A DNA stretch of 64,000 nt from Bin87 sp034423115 (GCA_034423115.1 DAOUJD010000046.1:49257-113256), one strand, 5' to 3'. Shown: positions 1 to 9,698, numbered from the stretch's first letter. Notes: a model not told the origin generated them from the letters alone. Made by a program: numbers and translations.

Positions 1-2
1 GG

Positions 3-2357
3 GAGGCATTCGAGGAACGGGTCTGGCAATGGGTCGAGCTGTATGGCAACACCATCGACGCTCAGCACCGCCGTCTCGGCGCTTCTTGTGACTGGTCCCG
101 ACTCAGGTTCACCCTGGACCCCGGGCCGGCGAAGGCCGTGCGCACCACCTTCGTCAATCTGTTCGACAAGGGCCTGATCTACCGCCACGAGCGCATCATC
201 AACTGGTGCCCCAGGTGCGCCACCGCTCTATCCGATCTGGAAGTGGACTACGAGGAGCGGGACGGGAAGCTCTACTACATTCGATACCCGTTGGCGAATG
301 ACCCGGACGACTCCGTTACGGTCGCCACCACGCGGCCGGAGTCCATGCTGGGCGACACCGGCGTGGCGGTTCACCCCGACGACGAGCGTTACTCAGGCAA
401 GGTCGGTCGGATGGTCGTGCTGCCCATCGTGGGTAGGGAGATTCCCGTGGTCGGCGACACCGCTATCGAGATGGAGTTCGGCACCGGCGCTCTGAAAGTT
501 ACTCCCGGCCACGACGTGGTGGACTTTGAGATCGGCGAACGCCACGGCCTGCCCATCGTCAACGTGATCGGGTTCGACGGCAACATGACCGCCGACGCCG
601 GGCCAAAGTATGCCGGGATGGAGCGGTTCGCCGCGAGGACCGCAGTCGCTGAGGAGTTGGAGCAACTGGGGCTGCTGGAACGAGTGGAGGACTATCACCA
701 TTCGGTGGGCCAGTGTCAACGGTGCAGCGAGGTCGTCGAACCGCTCATCAGCCTGCAGTGGTTCCTGAACGTCGGCCGCCACACCGACCCCAACAGCATC
801 GCCGGCAAGGCGCATGCCGCCGTGGTCAACGGCGACATCGAGATCGTGCCGGAACGGTTCGCCCGCGTGTATCTCAACTGGCTGGAGAACATACGGGACT
901 GGTGCATCAGCCGGCAGTTGTGGTGGGGGCACCGAATTCCGGTGTGGTACTGCGGCGACTGTGGAGCCTACGCGGCCCACATCGAGGATCCCACTGCGTG
1001 CGCAAGTTGCGGCAGCGCGAACATCGAGCAGGAAAACGACGTGCTGGACACCTGGTTCAGCAGCGGGTTGTGGCCCCATTCCACCCTGGGCTGGCCCGAT
1101 GGGGAATCGGACGACCTGGCGCATTTCTACCCCAACTCCGTCCTGGAAACGGGTTACGACATCCTGTTCTTCTGGGTGGCCCGGATGATCATGCTGGGCA
1201 TCGAGAACACCGGGGACGTGCCGTTCCGCTCGGTGTACCTGCACGGCATGGTGCTGGATGCTGAGGGCCAGAAGATGAGCAAGACCAGGGGCAATACCCT
1301 GGACCCACTGGACCTGCTGGAACAGTACGGCACCGACGCTCTGCGTTTCGCACTGACCACAGGTACCGCGCCCGGCAACAACCTCCGCCTCAGCAGCGAC
1401 AAGCTGGAATCGGCCCGCAATTTCGCCAACAAGATTTGGAACGCCGCTCGCTTCGTGATTTCGGCAGTGGAAGGACGGGATGACCTGACCGGCTGGCACG
1501 ACGCGATTACACCCCCGCATCGGGAGGACCGTTGGATCATCGGGCGCATGGACGCGTTGACCGTGGCCGTGAACGAATGCCTCGCGGAGTTCGAACTGGG
1601 CGAAGCGCAACAGCGACTCTACGATTTCGTTTGGAATGACTTCTGCGACTGGTACATCGAGATGGCGAAAATCCGGCTGCGAGAGGGCGGTGCCACCGCG
1701 GCGGCGACACTGGTCCACGTGCTAGAAAGGTCGCTCCGGCTCCTGCATCCGTTCATGCCTTTCGTGACGGAGGAAATCTGGCAGAACCTGGTGGCCCGCG
1801 TGCCCGCTCCGGCGAATGGGTTGTCGTCGTCGATCATGATCTCCGAATACCCCCAGGCCGATACCGTCCGCTCTGCTCCGGATGCCGAATCGGAAATGGA
1901 CGTGGTCATGCAGACCATCCGGGCCGTTCGCAACATGCGGGCGCAGTTCAGGATTCCCGCCGGTCAAAAACTGGAAGCCGCGATTGAAACCAACGGCATG
2001 CAAACCGTCGTAGAACAGGAACGAGAAGCGATCAGCGTGCTGGCGCGGGTTGAACCTCTCGATGTCGTCAGCGCCGCAGAAACGGATAGCGCGGCCGGCG
2101 TCAGCCTGGTGGTGAACCCGCTGGTGGTACGCCTCCCGCTGGCCGGCATCGTGAATCTGGATGCTGAATCCGAACGGTTGAGTAAAGAGCTGGAGGAAAC
2201 CCGTCGCAACGAGGCGCGAGTGCAGCAGTTACTTTCCAACGACAACTTCGTGTCGAAAGCTCGTCCCGAGGTAGTGGAAAAAGAACGCGATAGGCTGCAC
2301 AGCCTGTCTGAACAGAGACAGCGCATTGAGGAAATCATCGCGCAATTAGCGGCCTAA
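3..2357 (+). CDS. valS: valyl-tRNA synthetase, 5'-truncated by window edge
   Basis: Class I aminoacyl-tRNA synthetase that charges tRNA-Val in the cytoplasm. The frame is open from base 3, so the true start lies upstream. The first visible residues include LGASCDWSRLRFTLD, a typical ValRS catalytic-domain stretch. The visible 784 residues contain the CP1 editing domain (TTRPESMLGDTGVAVHP), the WCISRQLWWGHRIPVWYC block, a Cys4-like zinc knuckle (CGDCGAY..CASCGS), the KMSKS-type loop QKMSKTRGNTLDP, an anticodon-binding helical domain and a C-terminal coiled-coil arm ending in QRIEEIIAQLAA. A GTG near 138 could be taken as a start, but it would remove conserved sequence. The next gene lies 104 bp downstream. 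Confidence 0.97.
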   Translation, partial: EAFEERVWQWVELYGNTIDAQHRRLGASCDWSRLRFTLDPGPAKAVRTTFVNLFDKGLIYRHERIINWCPRCATALSDLEVDYEERDGKLYYIRYPLANDPDDSVTVATTRPESMLGDTGVAVHPDDERYSGKVGRMVVLPIVGREIPVVGDTAIEMEFGTGALKVTPGHDVVDFEIGERHGLPIVNVIGFDGNMTADAGPKYAGMERFAARTAVAEELEQLGLLERVEDYHHSVGQCQRCSEVVEPLISLQWFLNVGRHTDPNSIAGKAHAAVVNGDIEIVPERFARVYLNWLENIRDWCISRQLWWGHRIPVWYCGDCGAYAAHIEDPTACASCGSANIEQENDVLDTWFSSGLWPHSTLGWPDGESDDLAHFYPNSVLETGYDILFFWVARMIMLGIENTGDVPFRSVYLHGMVLDAEGQKMSKTRGNTLDPLDLLEQYGTDALRFALTTGTAPGNNLRLSSDKLESARNFANKIWNAARFVISAVEGRDDLTGWHDAITPPHREDRWIIGRMDALTVAVNECLAEFELGEAQQRLYDFVWNDFCDWYIEMAKIRLREGGATAAATLVHVLERSLRLLHPFMPFVTEEIWQNLVARVPAPANGLSSSIMISEYPQADTVRSAPDAESEMDVVMQTIRAVRNMRAQFRIPAGQKLEAAIETNGMQTVVEQEREAISVLARVEPLDVVSAAETDSAAGVSLVVNPLVVRLPLAGIVNLDAESERLSKELEETRRNEARVQQLLSNDNFVSKARPEVVEKERDRLHSLSEQRQRIEEIIAQLAA

Positions 2358-2461
2358 CGCAAGATTGCCATAATCCGCACGCTGGATACGAAGCACGTCG
2401 GGCGAAACTTTGGCATCGTTTGGAACTGCAAAGAACCGTTGCCATTAAGAGGAGCCCATAG

Positions 2462-3097
2462 ATGAGACGTTCGATGATCCGACTTGTTGTGCTAGGCTTG
2501 GCTATCGTTTTGATGTTGGGCGCTGTAGCGGCTTGTGGTGGAGATGAGCCTGAGCCGGAACCGACTGCGGACATCCAGGCCACCATTGACGCTGCGGTCC
2601 AGGCTGCAACCCCGACGGAGACTCCCACGCCGGAACCGACCGATACCCCTGAGCCGACGCCGGAACCGACACCCAACATCGCCGCCACCGTCGCCGCCGC
2701 CATCGCGGCCGCTGCTCCGCCCACGGCCGTCCCCGCTCCCGTACCCACGGCCACTCCCGTCCCGGCCGAGCCCACGGCCACTCCCGCTCCTACCAACACG
2801 CCGGTTCCCACCCATACGCCGACCCCCCTACCGGAGCAATCCAGCGGGCCGCCGTGTATCATCGCGGGAACCGTTAAATTCGGAAACTCTCTCGCACCGG
2901 CAGGGATTCCCGTGTTCGCGCGCAGTCAGACCGGAGACGTCATCGTTGAGACGCAAACCAACGAGGACGGAGAGTACGTTCTCACCATCACCAATTTTGA
3001 TTTGCGGTTCGACCTGTTCGTGGCCGGCAACGACACCAACCAGGACACGCCGATCACCTCCCGTGGTTGCCGGGTAATCAGGAACCTGAGCCCATAA
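2462..3097 (+). CDS. Pro/Thr-rich lipoprotein with C-terminal beta-sandwich-like domain
   Basis: Predicted secreted lipoprotein of 211 residues. A basic start and hydrophobic stretch lead to the lipobox AVAAC, with Cys25 as the probable lipidation site. Residues about 28-125 are a low-complexity tether of repeated TPxPEPT and TATP units broken by two Ala-rich helices. The final 80 residues (from PPCIIAGTVKFG, through ETQTNEDGEYVLTI) resemble a carboxypeptidase-regulatory/SpaA-like beta-sandwich. The ATG is preceded by AGAGGAG at suitable spacing. Such Pro/Thr tethers are common in Chloroflexota surface proteins. The binding partner is unknown; the gene sits between valS and aroE without obvious functional linkage. 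Confidence 0.8.
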   Translation: MRRSMIRLVVLGLAIVLMLGAVAACGGDEPEPEPTADIQATIDAAVQAATPTETPTPEPTDTPEPTPEPTPNIAATVAAAIAAAAPPTAVPAPVPTATPVPAEPTATPAPTNTPVPTHTPTPLPEQSSGPPCIIAGTVKFGNSLAPAGIPVFARSQTGDVIVETQTNEDGEYVLTITNFDLRFDLFVAGNDTNQDTPITSRGCRVIRNLSP

Positions 3098-3114
3098 GGT
3101 AGGACTCCGACAAC

Positions 3115-3984
3115 ATGACGATCAGTTCCGCGCTGGGCATCATCGGCTACCCCATCGGCCATTCGATTTCGCCGGTATTCCAGCAGGCGGCGCTGGACAA
3201 CCTCAACATCAGGGCGGAATACCGGGCGTATGAAGTCGATGCGGCCGAGGTTGGGGCGTTCGTAGATTCCCTCCGCTCCGAAGCGGTGAGTGGCATCAAC
3301 GTGACCGTTCCCCATAAGGAAGCGGTGATGCCGTTCCTGGACGAGATCGACGAGTGGGCGGCTGAAGCCGGCGCGGTGAACACCATCGTCAACCGCTCCG
3401 GTCGTTTGGCGGGCTACAACACCGACGGCTACGGATTCCTGCGGGCCCTGCGCGAATCCGGAGAGTTTGAACCTGCGGGGAAAAATGCGTTGATCCTGGG
3501 CGCCGGCGGCTCAGCCCGCGGCGTGGTTCAAGCCTTGCTACGGGCTGAGATCGGGGCGCTTGTTATCGCCAATCGCACGTTGACCCGCGCCCAAACCCTG
3601 GCCGATCTTGCCGAAACCCGTGGGGTTCCTGCTCAGGCGATGCCTCTGCCATCACCTGAGGCGGCCGCAACGGCCGGCGCAGCCGATCTGATCGTCAACT
3701 GCACGTCCTTGGGGATGCGACACGGTCCCGACGAAGAGGCCTCCCCACTGCGCGACGAGGAAATCCCGGCGACCGCCCTGGTTTACGACCTCGTGTATAA
3801 TCCGATGCTGACCCCTTTGCTGAGGGCGGCTGAACGGGCCGGAGCAAAAACCTTGGGCGGAATTTCCATGCTGGTGTACCAGGGGGCGGCGTCCTTTGAA
3901 ATCTGGCTCGAACGGCCGGCTCCGGTTGGAGTCATGATGGATGCGGCGTTGGCGGCGATGCGCCAACGCGAAGCCGCCGCTTAG
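3115..3984 (+). CDS. aroE: shikimate dehydrogenase
   Basis: NADP-dependent reduction of 3-dehydroshikimate to shikimate in the chorismate pathway. The 289-residue length is normal. The N-terminal substrate domain has GYPIGHSISPVFQQAALD and NVTVPHKE, where the Lys is the usual catalytic residue. The central Rossmann domain has GAGGSARGVVQALL and NRT. The C-terminal part carries NCTSLGM and the YNPMLTPLL and GGISMLVYQGAASFEIW blocks. It lies 17 bp after the lipoprotein gene and 81 bp before aroC, so aroE and aroC probably form one transcription unit. Confidence 0.96.
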   Translation: MTISSALGIIGYPIGHSISPVFQQAALDNLNIRAEYRAYEVDAAEVGAFVDSLRSEAVSGINVTVPHKEAVMPFLDEIDEWAAEAGAVNTIVNRSGRLAGYNTDGYGFLRALRESGEFEPAGKNALILGAGGSARGVVQALLRAEIGALVIANRTLTRAQTLADLAETRGVPAQAMPLPSPEAAATAGAADLIVNCTSLGMRHGPDEEASPLRDEEIPATALVYDLVYNPMLTPLLRAAERAGAKTLGGISMLVYQGAASFEIWLERPAPVGVMMDAALAAMRQREAAA

Positions 3985-4065
3985 GCCAAAACGCAATTCC
4001 GGTGGCCAGAATCGCCGGGCCTATGTGTTCCGGATGCCCACGTCGCCATAGGAGTAACGATCCCG

Positions 4066-5253
4066 ATGATTAGGTGGTTCACGGCCGGCGAGTCGCACGG
4101 ACAGGGCTTGATGATAATCGTGGAGGGCGTGCCCGCCTACCTGTCGCTGGATGAGGAATATATCGCCCACCATCTGGGCCGTCGGCAGAGGGGATACGGG
4201 CGCGGGGGCCGTCAGCAGATCGAGCGCGACCACGCCCACATTCAGACCGGCGTGCGCCACGGGTACACCCTGGGAAGTCCAATCGGGATGCTGCTGGAGA
4301 ACCGCGACTGGGTCAACTGGCAGGACGCCATGGCCGTGGAATATATCGAGAACCCATCGCAAGAGGGCCGCAATGCCCGGGTTACCCGCATCCGGCCAGG
4401 ACACGCCGATCTCCCAGGCGCGATGAAGTACGGGTTCCACGACGTGCGCAACTCCCTGGAACGCGCCTCAGCACGTGAAACTGCTGGCCGCGTCGCCGCC
4501 GGCGCCGTGGCCATGCGCCTCTTGGAGGAGTTCGGCATCCAACTGCACAGCCACGTCATATCCATCGGGCGCGTTCACGCCAACCCGCCGGAACATGACG
4601 CCATCGATTGGGATGAGGTCGAGGAATCACCCGTCCACTGCGCCGATGCCGCCGCTGCCGACCTGATGATGGCCGAGGTGGACGCCGCCCGCGACGTGGG
4701 CGACACAGTTGGCGGCACCGTCGAGGTGATCGCCGAAAACGTGCCCATCGGCCTGGGTTCCCACGTGCATTGGGACCGCAAGATCGACGCCAAGATCGCC
4801 CAGGCCCTTATGAGCATCAACGCGGTCAAGGCCGTCAGCATCGGGCCGGGCTGGGAACTCATGGACGCGTGGGGTTCGGAGTTCCAGGACGTTATCGAAC
4901 CGGTGACCGACCCCGACCGGCCCTGGCAACGCAGGACCAACCGCGCCGGGGGCACCGAGGGAGGCATGACCAGCGGCCCGCCGTTGGTGGCGCGGTTCGT
5001 CATCAAGCCCATCGCCACGTTGCACAACCCCTTGCCATCGGTGGACCTGGACACGGGCGAACCGGTTCAAGCTCATTTCGAGCGGAGCGACGTGTGCCAA
5101 GCCCCGCCGGCCGGCGTGATCGGGGAGGCAATGGTCGCGCTCGTGCTGGCCGACGCGTTCATGGAGAAATTCGGCGGCGACAGCATTCCCGAGACTCGCC
5201 GGAACTTTGAGGGCTACCAGGCCACGGTGGGGCCGCGGCTGCGGTACAGCTAA
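4066..5253 (+). CDS. aroC: chorismate synthase
   Basis: Converts 5-enolpyruvylshikimate-3-phosphate to chorismate with reduced FMN. The 395-residue length is standard for the bacterial enzyme. It begins with the family signature FTAGESHGQGLMIIVEGVP, followed by the Arg-rich flavin/phosphate site (GRRQRGYGRGGRQQIE). The blocks LPGAMKYGFHDVRNSLERAS and GGTEGGMTSGPPLVARFVIKPI are intact, as is the C-terminal ADAFMEKFGGD. The ATG follows a GGAGTAACGATCCCG leader. It is the second aromatic-pathway gene of the aroE-aroC pair. Confidence 0.97.
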   Translation: MIRWFTAGESHGQGLMIIVEGVPAYLSLDEEYIAHHLGRRQRGYGRGGRQQIERDHAHIQTGVRHGYTLGSPIGMLLENRDWVNWQDAMAVEYIENPSQEGRNARVTRIRPGHADLPGAMKYGFHDVRNSLERASARETAGRVAAGAVAMRLLEEFGIQLHSHVISIGRVHANPPEHDAIDWDEVEESPVHCADAAAADLMMAEVDAARDVGDTVGGTVEVIAENVPIGLGSHVHWDRKIDAKIAQALMSINAVKAVSIGPGWELMDAWGSEFQDVIEPVTDPDRPWQRRTNRAGGTEGGMTSGPPLVARFVIKPIATLHNPLPSVDLDTGEPVQAHFERSDVCQAPPAGVIGEAMVALVLADAFMEKFGGDSIPETRRNFEGYQATVGPRLRYS

Positions 5254-5521
5254 CGGACGATCGGCATGAGACTACCCTCGCTCATTCTAGACCGTTTCAG
5301 AGTCCTGTCCGGCAGGCCCGCAAGGTCTCCCGAGGGAAGTCTCCACGTGAACACCGAGTTGATGCGGCATCGCCGGGAATTGGCCCGCTTCGAAAACCAG
5401 GCCGGACGGAACCTAACGGTGCAAACCACCATCGACATGGCGCGCACGCAGACCTGGACCGGCGGCGGGTAAAGCCTTCCCGCAACGTCGTCATCGCGCC
5501 GCACCGCCAGCCGGCGGTCTT

Positions 5522-7006
5522 ATGTCACTCCAGGAACCCGCCGCCGAGCGCCCTCGCATCCTGCTCACCGGCGCAACCGGTTACATTGGCGGGCGACTGC
5601 TGCCGCGTCTCGAGTCTGACGGCCAACACATCCGCTGCCTGGCCCGAAGGCCGGAAAACCTGACCGGCAAGGTGGCCGACAGCACCGAGGTGGTCCGGGG
5701 CGATCTCAATAACCGCGACTCCCTGGATCAGGCGATGCGCGGGATCGACGTGGCATACTACCTCGTGCATTCCCTGGGTTCATCGGGCAATTTCGAGGCT
5801 GAGGAGGCTGCGTCCGCCCAGAATTTCGCCGACGCCGCCCGCATTGCCGGCGTCGGTCGAATCATCTACCTCGGCGGCCTCGGCGGAACCGATCCCGCCG
5901 CATCGCCGCACCTGCGCAGTCGCCGCCGCGTGGGCGAGATTCTGCGAACCTCCGGCGCGGAGGTGATCGAGTTCAGAGCCTCCATCGTCATAGGCTCAGG
6001 CAGCGTATCCTTCGAGATGGTGAGGGCTTTGGTGGAACGCTTGCCCATCATGATCACCCCGCGCTGGGTATCCGTACCGGCGCAACCGATCGCAATCAAC
6101 GACCTTGTGGAGTACCTAGCATCGGCGCTGAAGGTCGAGACCGACGGCAACCGGGTGTTCGAGATCGGCGGAGCGGACGTCGTGTCCTACGGCGGATTGA
6201 TGCGCGAGTATGCCCGACAACGGGGTTTGCGCCGCACCATGATCGCGATGCCCGTGCTGACCCCACGACTGTCGAGCCTTTGGCTTGGACTCGTAACCCC
6301 GGTGTACGCCCGCATCGGCCGCAAGTTGATCGACAGCCTGCGTAACGCCAGCGTCGTGGAAGCGCCGCCACCCGCCGCCACGTTCAATATCGAAACCGCC
6401 GGCGTCGGCGATGCGATTGCCGCCGCGCTCCGCAACGAGGACCGGGAGTTCGCCGAAACGCGTTGGTCGGATGCGCTTTCATCATCGGGCGCTCCAACCC
6501 AGAACCGCACGGTCCGTTTCGGTTCGAGACTGGTCGACACACGAACCGTGGTGGTACCGGCGCCTACCCAATCCGCTTTCAGACCGATCAGCAAAATCGG
6601 CGGCGATACTGGGTGGTATTGCGCCAACTATCTCTGGAGCATCCGCGGATTCCTTGATTTGCTCACCGGCGGCGTGGGGCTGCGGAGGGGTCGTCGGGAT
6701 CCCGACCATCTGGCCATAGGCGATACCGTGGACTGGTGGCGCGTCGAAAGTTACGAATCCGGCCGACGGGTCAAGCTGTCCGCCGAGATGAGGTTGCCGG
6801 GCCGCGCTTGGCTGGAGTTCGAGGTGTTCCCCCACGACCAGGGTTCATTGATTCGCCAGACTGCGGAATTCGACCCCGTTGGGCTGGCTGGCCTAATATA
6901 CTGGTACAGCCTCTGGCCGCTGCACTCATACGTGTTCCGTGGCATGATCCGCGGAATTGCCGCCGCTGCTACCAGGGACACGCAACACCGATTCCCGCAG
7001 ACCTGA
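5522..7006 (+). CDS. SDR-family NAD(P)-binding protein with C-terminal DUF2867 domain
   Basis: A 494-residue two-domain protein. Residues about 12-300 form an extended SDR/NmrA-like Rossmann domain, with GATGYIGGRLLPRLE near the N-terminus and DVAYYLVHSLG and RIIYLGGLGG further on. Residues about 330-490 match the DUF2867 pattern (GDTVDWWRVESYESGRRVKLSAEMRLPGRAWLEFEV, then IYWYSLWPLHSYVFRGMI). This arrangement is found in bacterial proteins with YbjT-like N-termini, whose substrates are mostly unknown. Strictly, only an oxidoreductase-like or epimerase-like fold can be assigned. It is followed by an LLM-family gene 20 bp downstream, suggesting co-transcription. Confidence 0.85.
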   Translation: MSLQEPAAERPRILLTGATGYIGGRLLPRLESDGQHIRCLARRPENLTGKVADSTEVVRGDLNNRDSLDQAMRGIDVAYYLVHSLGSSGNFEAEEAASAQNFADAARIAGVGRIIYLGGLGGTDPAASPHLRSRRRVGEILRTSGAEVIEFRASIVIGSGSVSFEMVRALVERLPIMITPRWVSVPAQPIAINDLVEYLASALKVETDGNRVFEIGGADVVSYGGLMREYARQRGLRRTMIAMPVLTPRLSSLWLGLVTPVYARIGRKLIDSLRNASVVEAPPPAATFNIETAGVGDAIAAALRNEDREFAETRWSDALSSSGAPTQNRTVRFGSRLVDTRTVVVPAPTQSAFRPISKIGGDTGWYCANYLWSIRGFLDLLTGGVGLRRGRRDPDHLAIGDTVDWWRVESYESGRRVKLSAEMRLPGRAWLEFEVFPHDQGSLIRQTAEFDPVGLAGLIYWYSLWPLHSYVFRGMIRGIAAAATRDTQHRFPQT

Positions 7007-7026
7007 TTTTCAAAGGACTCAACCGC

Positions 7027-8031
7027 ATGAAATATGGCGTAACCCTTCTGCCCACATCGTACGAATCGTTCCGCCGCCATGTCCGCCTAGCCGAGTCGGT
7101 CGGGTTCGATTACATCGGCGTGGCCGACTCCCAGTCGCTCTTCCGAGAGCTGGTCGTGTCCCTGACGGTGGCGGCGATGGACACTCAACGGGTTCATATT
7201 GGACCGTCCGTAACCAACCCGTTGACCAGGCATCCCGCGGTGCTGGCATCCGCCATCGCATCGCTGAACGAACTGTCCGGCGGACGTGCATTTCTGGGTA
7301 TCGGCACCGGAGACTCGGCGATCCTGAACCTGGGGTTGCGTCCTGCCCGGCTGGCAACGTTGAGGGAGTACATCAGCGCGCTGCGCTCGTTCATGGTCGG
7401 CGAGCCCGCGGAGTACCTGGGCAGGGAGGGGCACGTCAGTTGGAGCAAGCAGCCGGCCCCGATCATGATGTCCGCCGAGGGGCCGCGTACCCTCCGCATC
7501 GCCGGCGAGATCGCCGACCGCGCCATGATCCACACCGGGCTTACTCCGGAAATCCTAGAAGACACCATCGCCCACGTCCGCGCCGGAGAATGGAACGCGG
7601 GCAAGCCCCTGGGGAGCACACAGGTCTGGGCCTTCGCCAAGTGCAACATCGCCGACGACCACGACGCCGCCATCGACGAAATCAAGATGGCATTGGCGGC
7701 CAGCGCCCACCACGCTTTCCGGTTCACCTTGGAGGGCAAGCACGTCCCCGAACACCTGCACGAGGCGATGATGGCAATCCAGGGCGAGTACGTGCCGGCG
7801 GAACACGAACAGGTCGGCGACACCCGCAACGCCGCCATCACTGACGAATTCGGTGTCACCGACTACCTGGCCGACCGGTTTGCGGTGGTCGGAACACCCG
7901 AGGAATGTCGCGCCAAGGTGTCCCGGATCGCCTCCTCCAACGTTGATGTGCTACAAATCACCGCCATCAGCCACGACCCGGGCGACATCATTCGCAGGTT
8001 CGGCGAAGACGTGATCGCGCACGGATCGTAA
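7027..8031 (+). CDS. LLM-class flavin-dependent oxidoreductase
   Basis: Luciferase-like TIM-barrel oxidoreductase using FMN or F420, 334 residues. The start is set at ATG 7027 because MKYGVTLLPTSYESFRRHVRLAE is a normal family N-terminus; an in-frame extension to 6736 would overlap the preceding gene. Visible family blocks are ESVGFDYIGVADSQ, HIGPSVTNPLTRHPAVLAS, LSGGRAFLGIGTGDSA and the C-terminal VVGTPEECRAKV. Substrate is unknown. SAR202-type Chloroflexota are known for many paralogous flavin monooxygenases of this superfamily, and the neighbouring P450 cluster makes a role in oxidising recalcitrant organics plausible, but that is inference. Confidence 0.9.
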   Translation: MKYGVTLLPTSYESFRRHVRLAESVGFDYIGVADSQSLFRELVVSLTVAAMDTQRVHIGPSVTNPLTRHPAVLASAIASLNELSGGRAFLGIGTGDSAILNLGLRPARLATLREYISALRSFMVGEPAEYLGREGHVSWSKQPAPIMMSAEGPRTLRIAGEIADRAMIHTGLTPEILEDTIAHVRAGEWNAGKPLGSTQVWAFAKCNIADDHDAAIDEIKMALAASAHHAFRFTLEGKHVPEHLHEAMMAIQGEYVPAEHEQVGDTRNAAITDEFGVTDYLADRFAVVGTPEECRAKVSRIASSNVDVLQITAISHDPGDIIRRFGEDVIAHGS

Positions 8032-8055
8032 CGCTCTTGCAACTGCGACAGCAAA

Positions 8056-8081
8056 CGGGGGCGACTCTTACATCGCCCCCG
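8056..8081. terminator. hairpin between convergent genes
   Basis: A perfect 9-bp stem CGGGGGCGA/TCGCCCCCG with an 8-nt loop lies between the convergent ends of the LLM gene and the ferredoxin gene. The flanking T-tracts are weak, so it could act as a bidirectional terminator or merely a transcript-end stabiliser. Confidence 0.55.
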
Positions 8082-8104
8082 CGTGCATGTCTATGGGATG
8101 ACAA

Positions 8105-8329
8105 CTACGGGAACAGAATCTCCCCGGTCTCGGCGTCCTCAACGGTGATGGCGGTCACCGGGCAATTCTCGGCCGCTTCGATGATGGTTTCCTCCGGGTC
8201 GCCGGCCGCATCCTTGACGTAGGACTGGCGGTCTTCGTTGAGTCCGAAGGTGTTGGTGGCGAATGTCTCGCACATGGCGTTGCCCACGCAAACGTTGTAG
8301 TCCACGGTGATCTTCAACTGTCGGGCCAT
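8105..8329 (-). CDS. P450-associated [3Fe-4S]-type ferredoxin
   Basis: Small electron carrier of 74 residues that probably reduces the neighbouring P450s. It shows the cluster signature C14-X5-C20 (CVGNAMC) and a distant Cys-Pro near residue 56 (AAENCPVTAITV). One Cys of the normal four-Cys motif is absent, as in the single-cluster [3Fe-4S] ferredoxins that partner actinobacterial P450s. A strong GAGGAGG precedes the ATG. It lies 74 bp downstream of the 8404-9633 P450 gene on the same strand, so the two are likely co-transcribed. No ferredoxin reductase gene is visible in the window. Confidence 0.93.
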   Translation of the reverse strand: MARQLKITVDYNVCVGNAMCETFATNTFGLNEDRQSYVKDAAGDPEETIIEAAENCPVTAITVEDAETGEILFP

Positions 8330-8403
8330 TGGGGTAACCTCCTCGTGGTTTGGGTTGGTACGTCAGTAATGGCGGTCAGCAGCGGCAGCTTTGCGGTGTG
8401 ATG

Positions 8404-9633
8404 CTATTGCATGCTGACGGGTAGATTCAACAGGGTGCGCTGACCGACGCTGGGGACATATTCCAACTGGTCGGGGTCGGTTTCAAGCTCGAAACCCTCA
8501 AAACGCCGGGCCAACTCGGCGAACGCCTCCTGCCCCTCCAGGCGGGCCAGCGTCGCTCCCAGGCAATGGTGCACGCCGCTCCCGAAAGCCACGTGGGGAT
8601 TCGGGTTGCGGGATATGTCCAGGTCATCAGGTTGTTCGAACACATCGGGATCCCGGTTGGCCGAGGAAATGACCCAACGCACCCGGTCGTCTTTCCCGAC
8701 CATCTGGCCGTTGCCCATATCAACGTCCTGGGTGGCGATGCGCTGAATAGACTTGAGCGGTGAGTCGTAGCGCAGCACTTCTTCGACGGCATCTACGATG
8801 CGGCCGTCTGGATCGGTTCGCAAAAGGTCAAATTGGTCCGAGTGCTGGGCGAACGCTAGCACGCCGTTGGAGATCAGATCGTTGGTGGTCTCGTGTCCGG
8901 CCACCAGCAGGAGCAGCGCGTTGGCCAGAACCTCGTCCCGCGTGTACGCGCCCATGATCTCGCCTTTGCAGATCACCGACAGCAGGTCGTCCCCGGGATC
9001 GCGCACCCGTTCCGCCACGATGGGAGCGAGGTAGTCCGTGACGGCCTGCACGCCGGCCGCGAAATCGCGGATACGGCTGGGATCGTTGCCATCGAACCCG
9101 CACATCTGGTTGCACAGTTCCTTCACGAACTGGCGGTCGCTGGGCGGAATGTCCATGAGGCCGGCGATGATACTGTACGTCAGCGGAGTGGCAAAATCAT
9201 GCATCACGTCCATCCGGCCGGCGCCCTGCAGATCATCCAGCAGGTCGTTCACGGTTTGCCGAACGAGCGGCCGCCAGGTCTCCATGGCCTTGGGCGTGAA
9301 GTACCCGTGGACCACCTTGCGCTTTTCCTTGTGCTTCGCGCCGTCGTTCTGGGTGAATCGGGCGGCCATCCAGTTTCGCACCGCGCCGAACAGCTCCATG
9401 TCCTCTTCGGGAATGGTTGGAGCCGGCGGGCGATTGTCGCGCAGGGCGACCTCCGACGAGAAGTATTCAGGGTGCCGCGCCGTCCACACCAGGCGTTCGT
9501 AACTGGTCACCACCCACATCTGGTACTGCTCGTTCCAGTGGACCGGAGCCTCAGAACGCAGCGCCCCGAAATAGCCGTAAGGGTCGCGAATCGCGTCGGG
9601 CGAAAACAGATCATCGTGAGCGAAAGCAGGCAT
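8404..9633 (-). CDS. cytochrome P450 (copy 1)
   Basis: Soluble bacterial class I P450 of 409 residues, lacking a membrane anchor. It shows the oxygen-activating I-helix AGHETT, the K-helix ExxR in EEVLRYDSP, and the heme-thiolate loop FGSGVHHCLGATLAR. It is expected to hydroxylate a small hydrophobic substrate using electrons from the ferredoxin encoded just downstream. It is the most divergent of the four P450s here (opening MPAFAHDDLFSPDAIRDPYGYF, versus MVSTFND-type starts in the others). The ATG follows an AGGGG motif. Confidence 0.96.
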   Translation of the reverse strand: MPAFAHDDLFSPDAIRDPYGYFGALRSEAPVHWNEQYQMWVVTSYERLVWTARHPEYFSSEVALRDNRPPAPTIPEEDMELFGAVRNWMAARFTQNDGAKHKEKRKVVHGYFTPKAMETWRPLVRQTVNDLLDDLQGAGRMDVMHDFATPLTYSIIAGLMDIPPSDRQFVKELCNQMCGFDGNDPSRIRDFAAGVQAVTDYLAPIVAERVRDPGDDLLSVICKGEIMGAYTRDEVLANALLLLVAGHETTNDLISNGVLAFAQHSDQFDLLRTDPDGRIVDAVEEVLRYDSPLKSIQRIATQDVDMGNGQMVGKDDRVRWVISSANRDPDVFEQPDDLDISRNPNPHVAFGSGVHHCLGATLARLEGQEAFAELARRFEGFELETDPDQLEYVPSVGQRTLLNLPVSMQ

Positions 9634-9670
9634 GGATAACCCCTGTGGAAACTGGGCGGTGCGCGGTCAA

Positions 9671-9698
9671 ATTATCACACGCATTGGTATAATTCAAA
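9671..9698 (-). promoter_or_regulatory. candidate promoter of P450 copy 1/ferredoxin
   Basis: On the minus strand, TTTGAA and GATAAT are separated by 16 bp and lie about 40-65 bp upstream of the P450 start. A plus-strand TATAAT at 9688-9693 overlaps this site and could serve the divergent HicB-like gene, though it has no good -35. Confidence 0.4.

Noticed and set aside
393..1718. 441-codon minus-strand frame over valS
   Set aside because: Lies entirely inside valS in a GC-rich shadow frame; no domain pattern, and valS is unambiguous.
5266..5472. 68-codon plus-strand ORF after aroC
   Set aside because: No good ribosome-binding site, no recognised motif, and an opposite-strand frame of similar length covers the same DNA.
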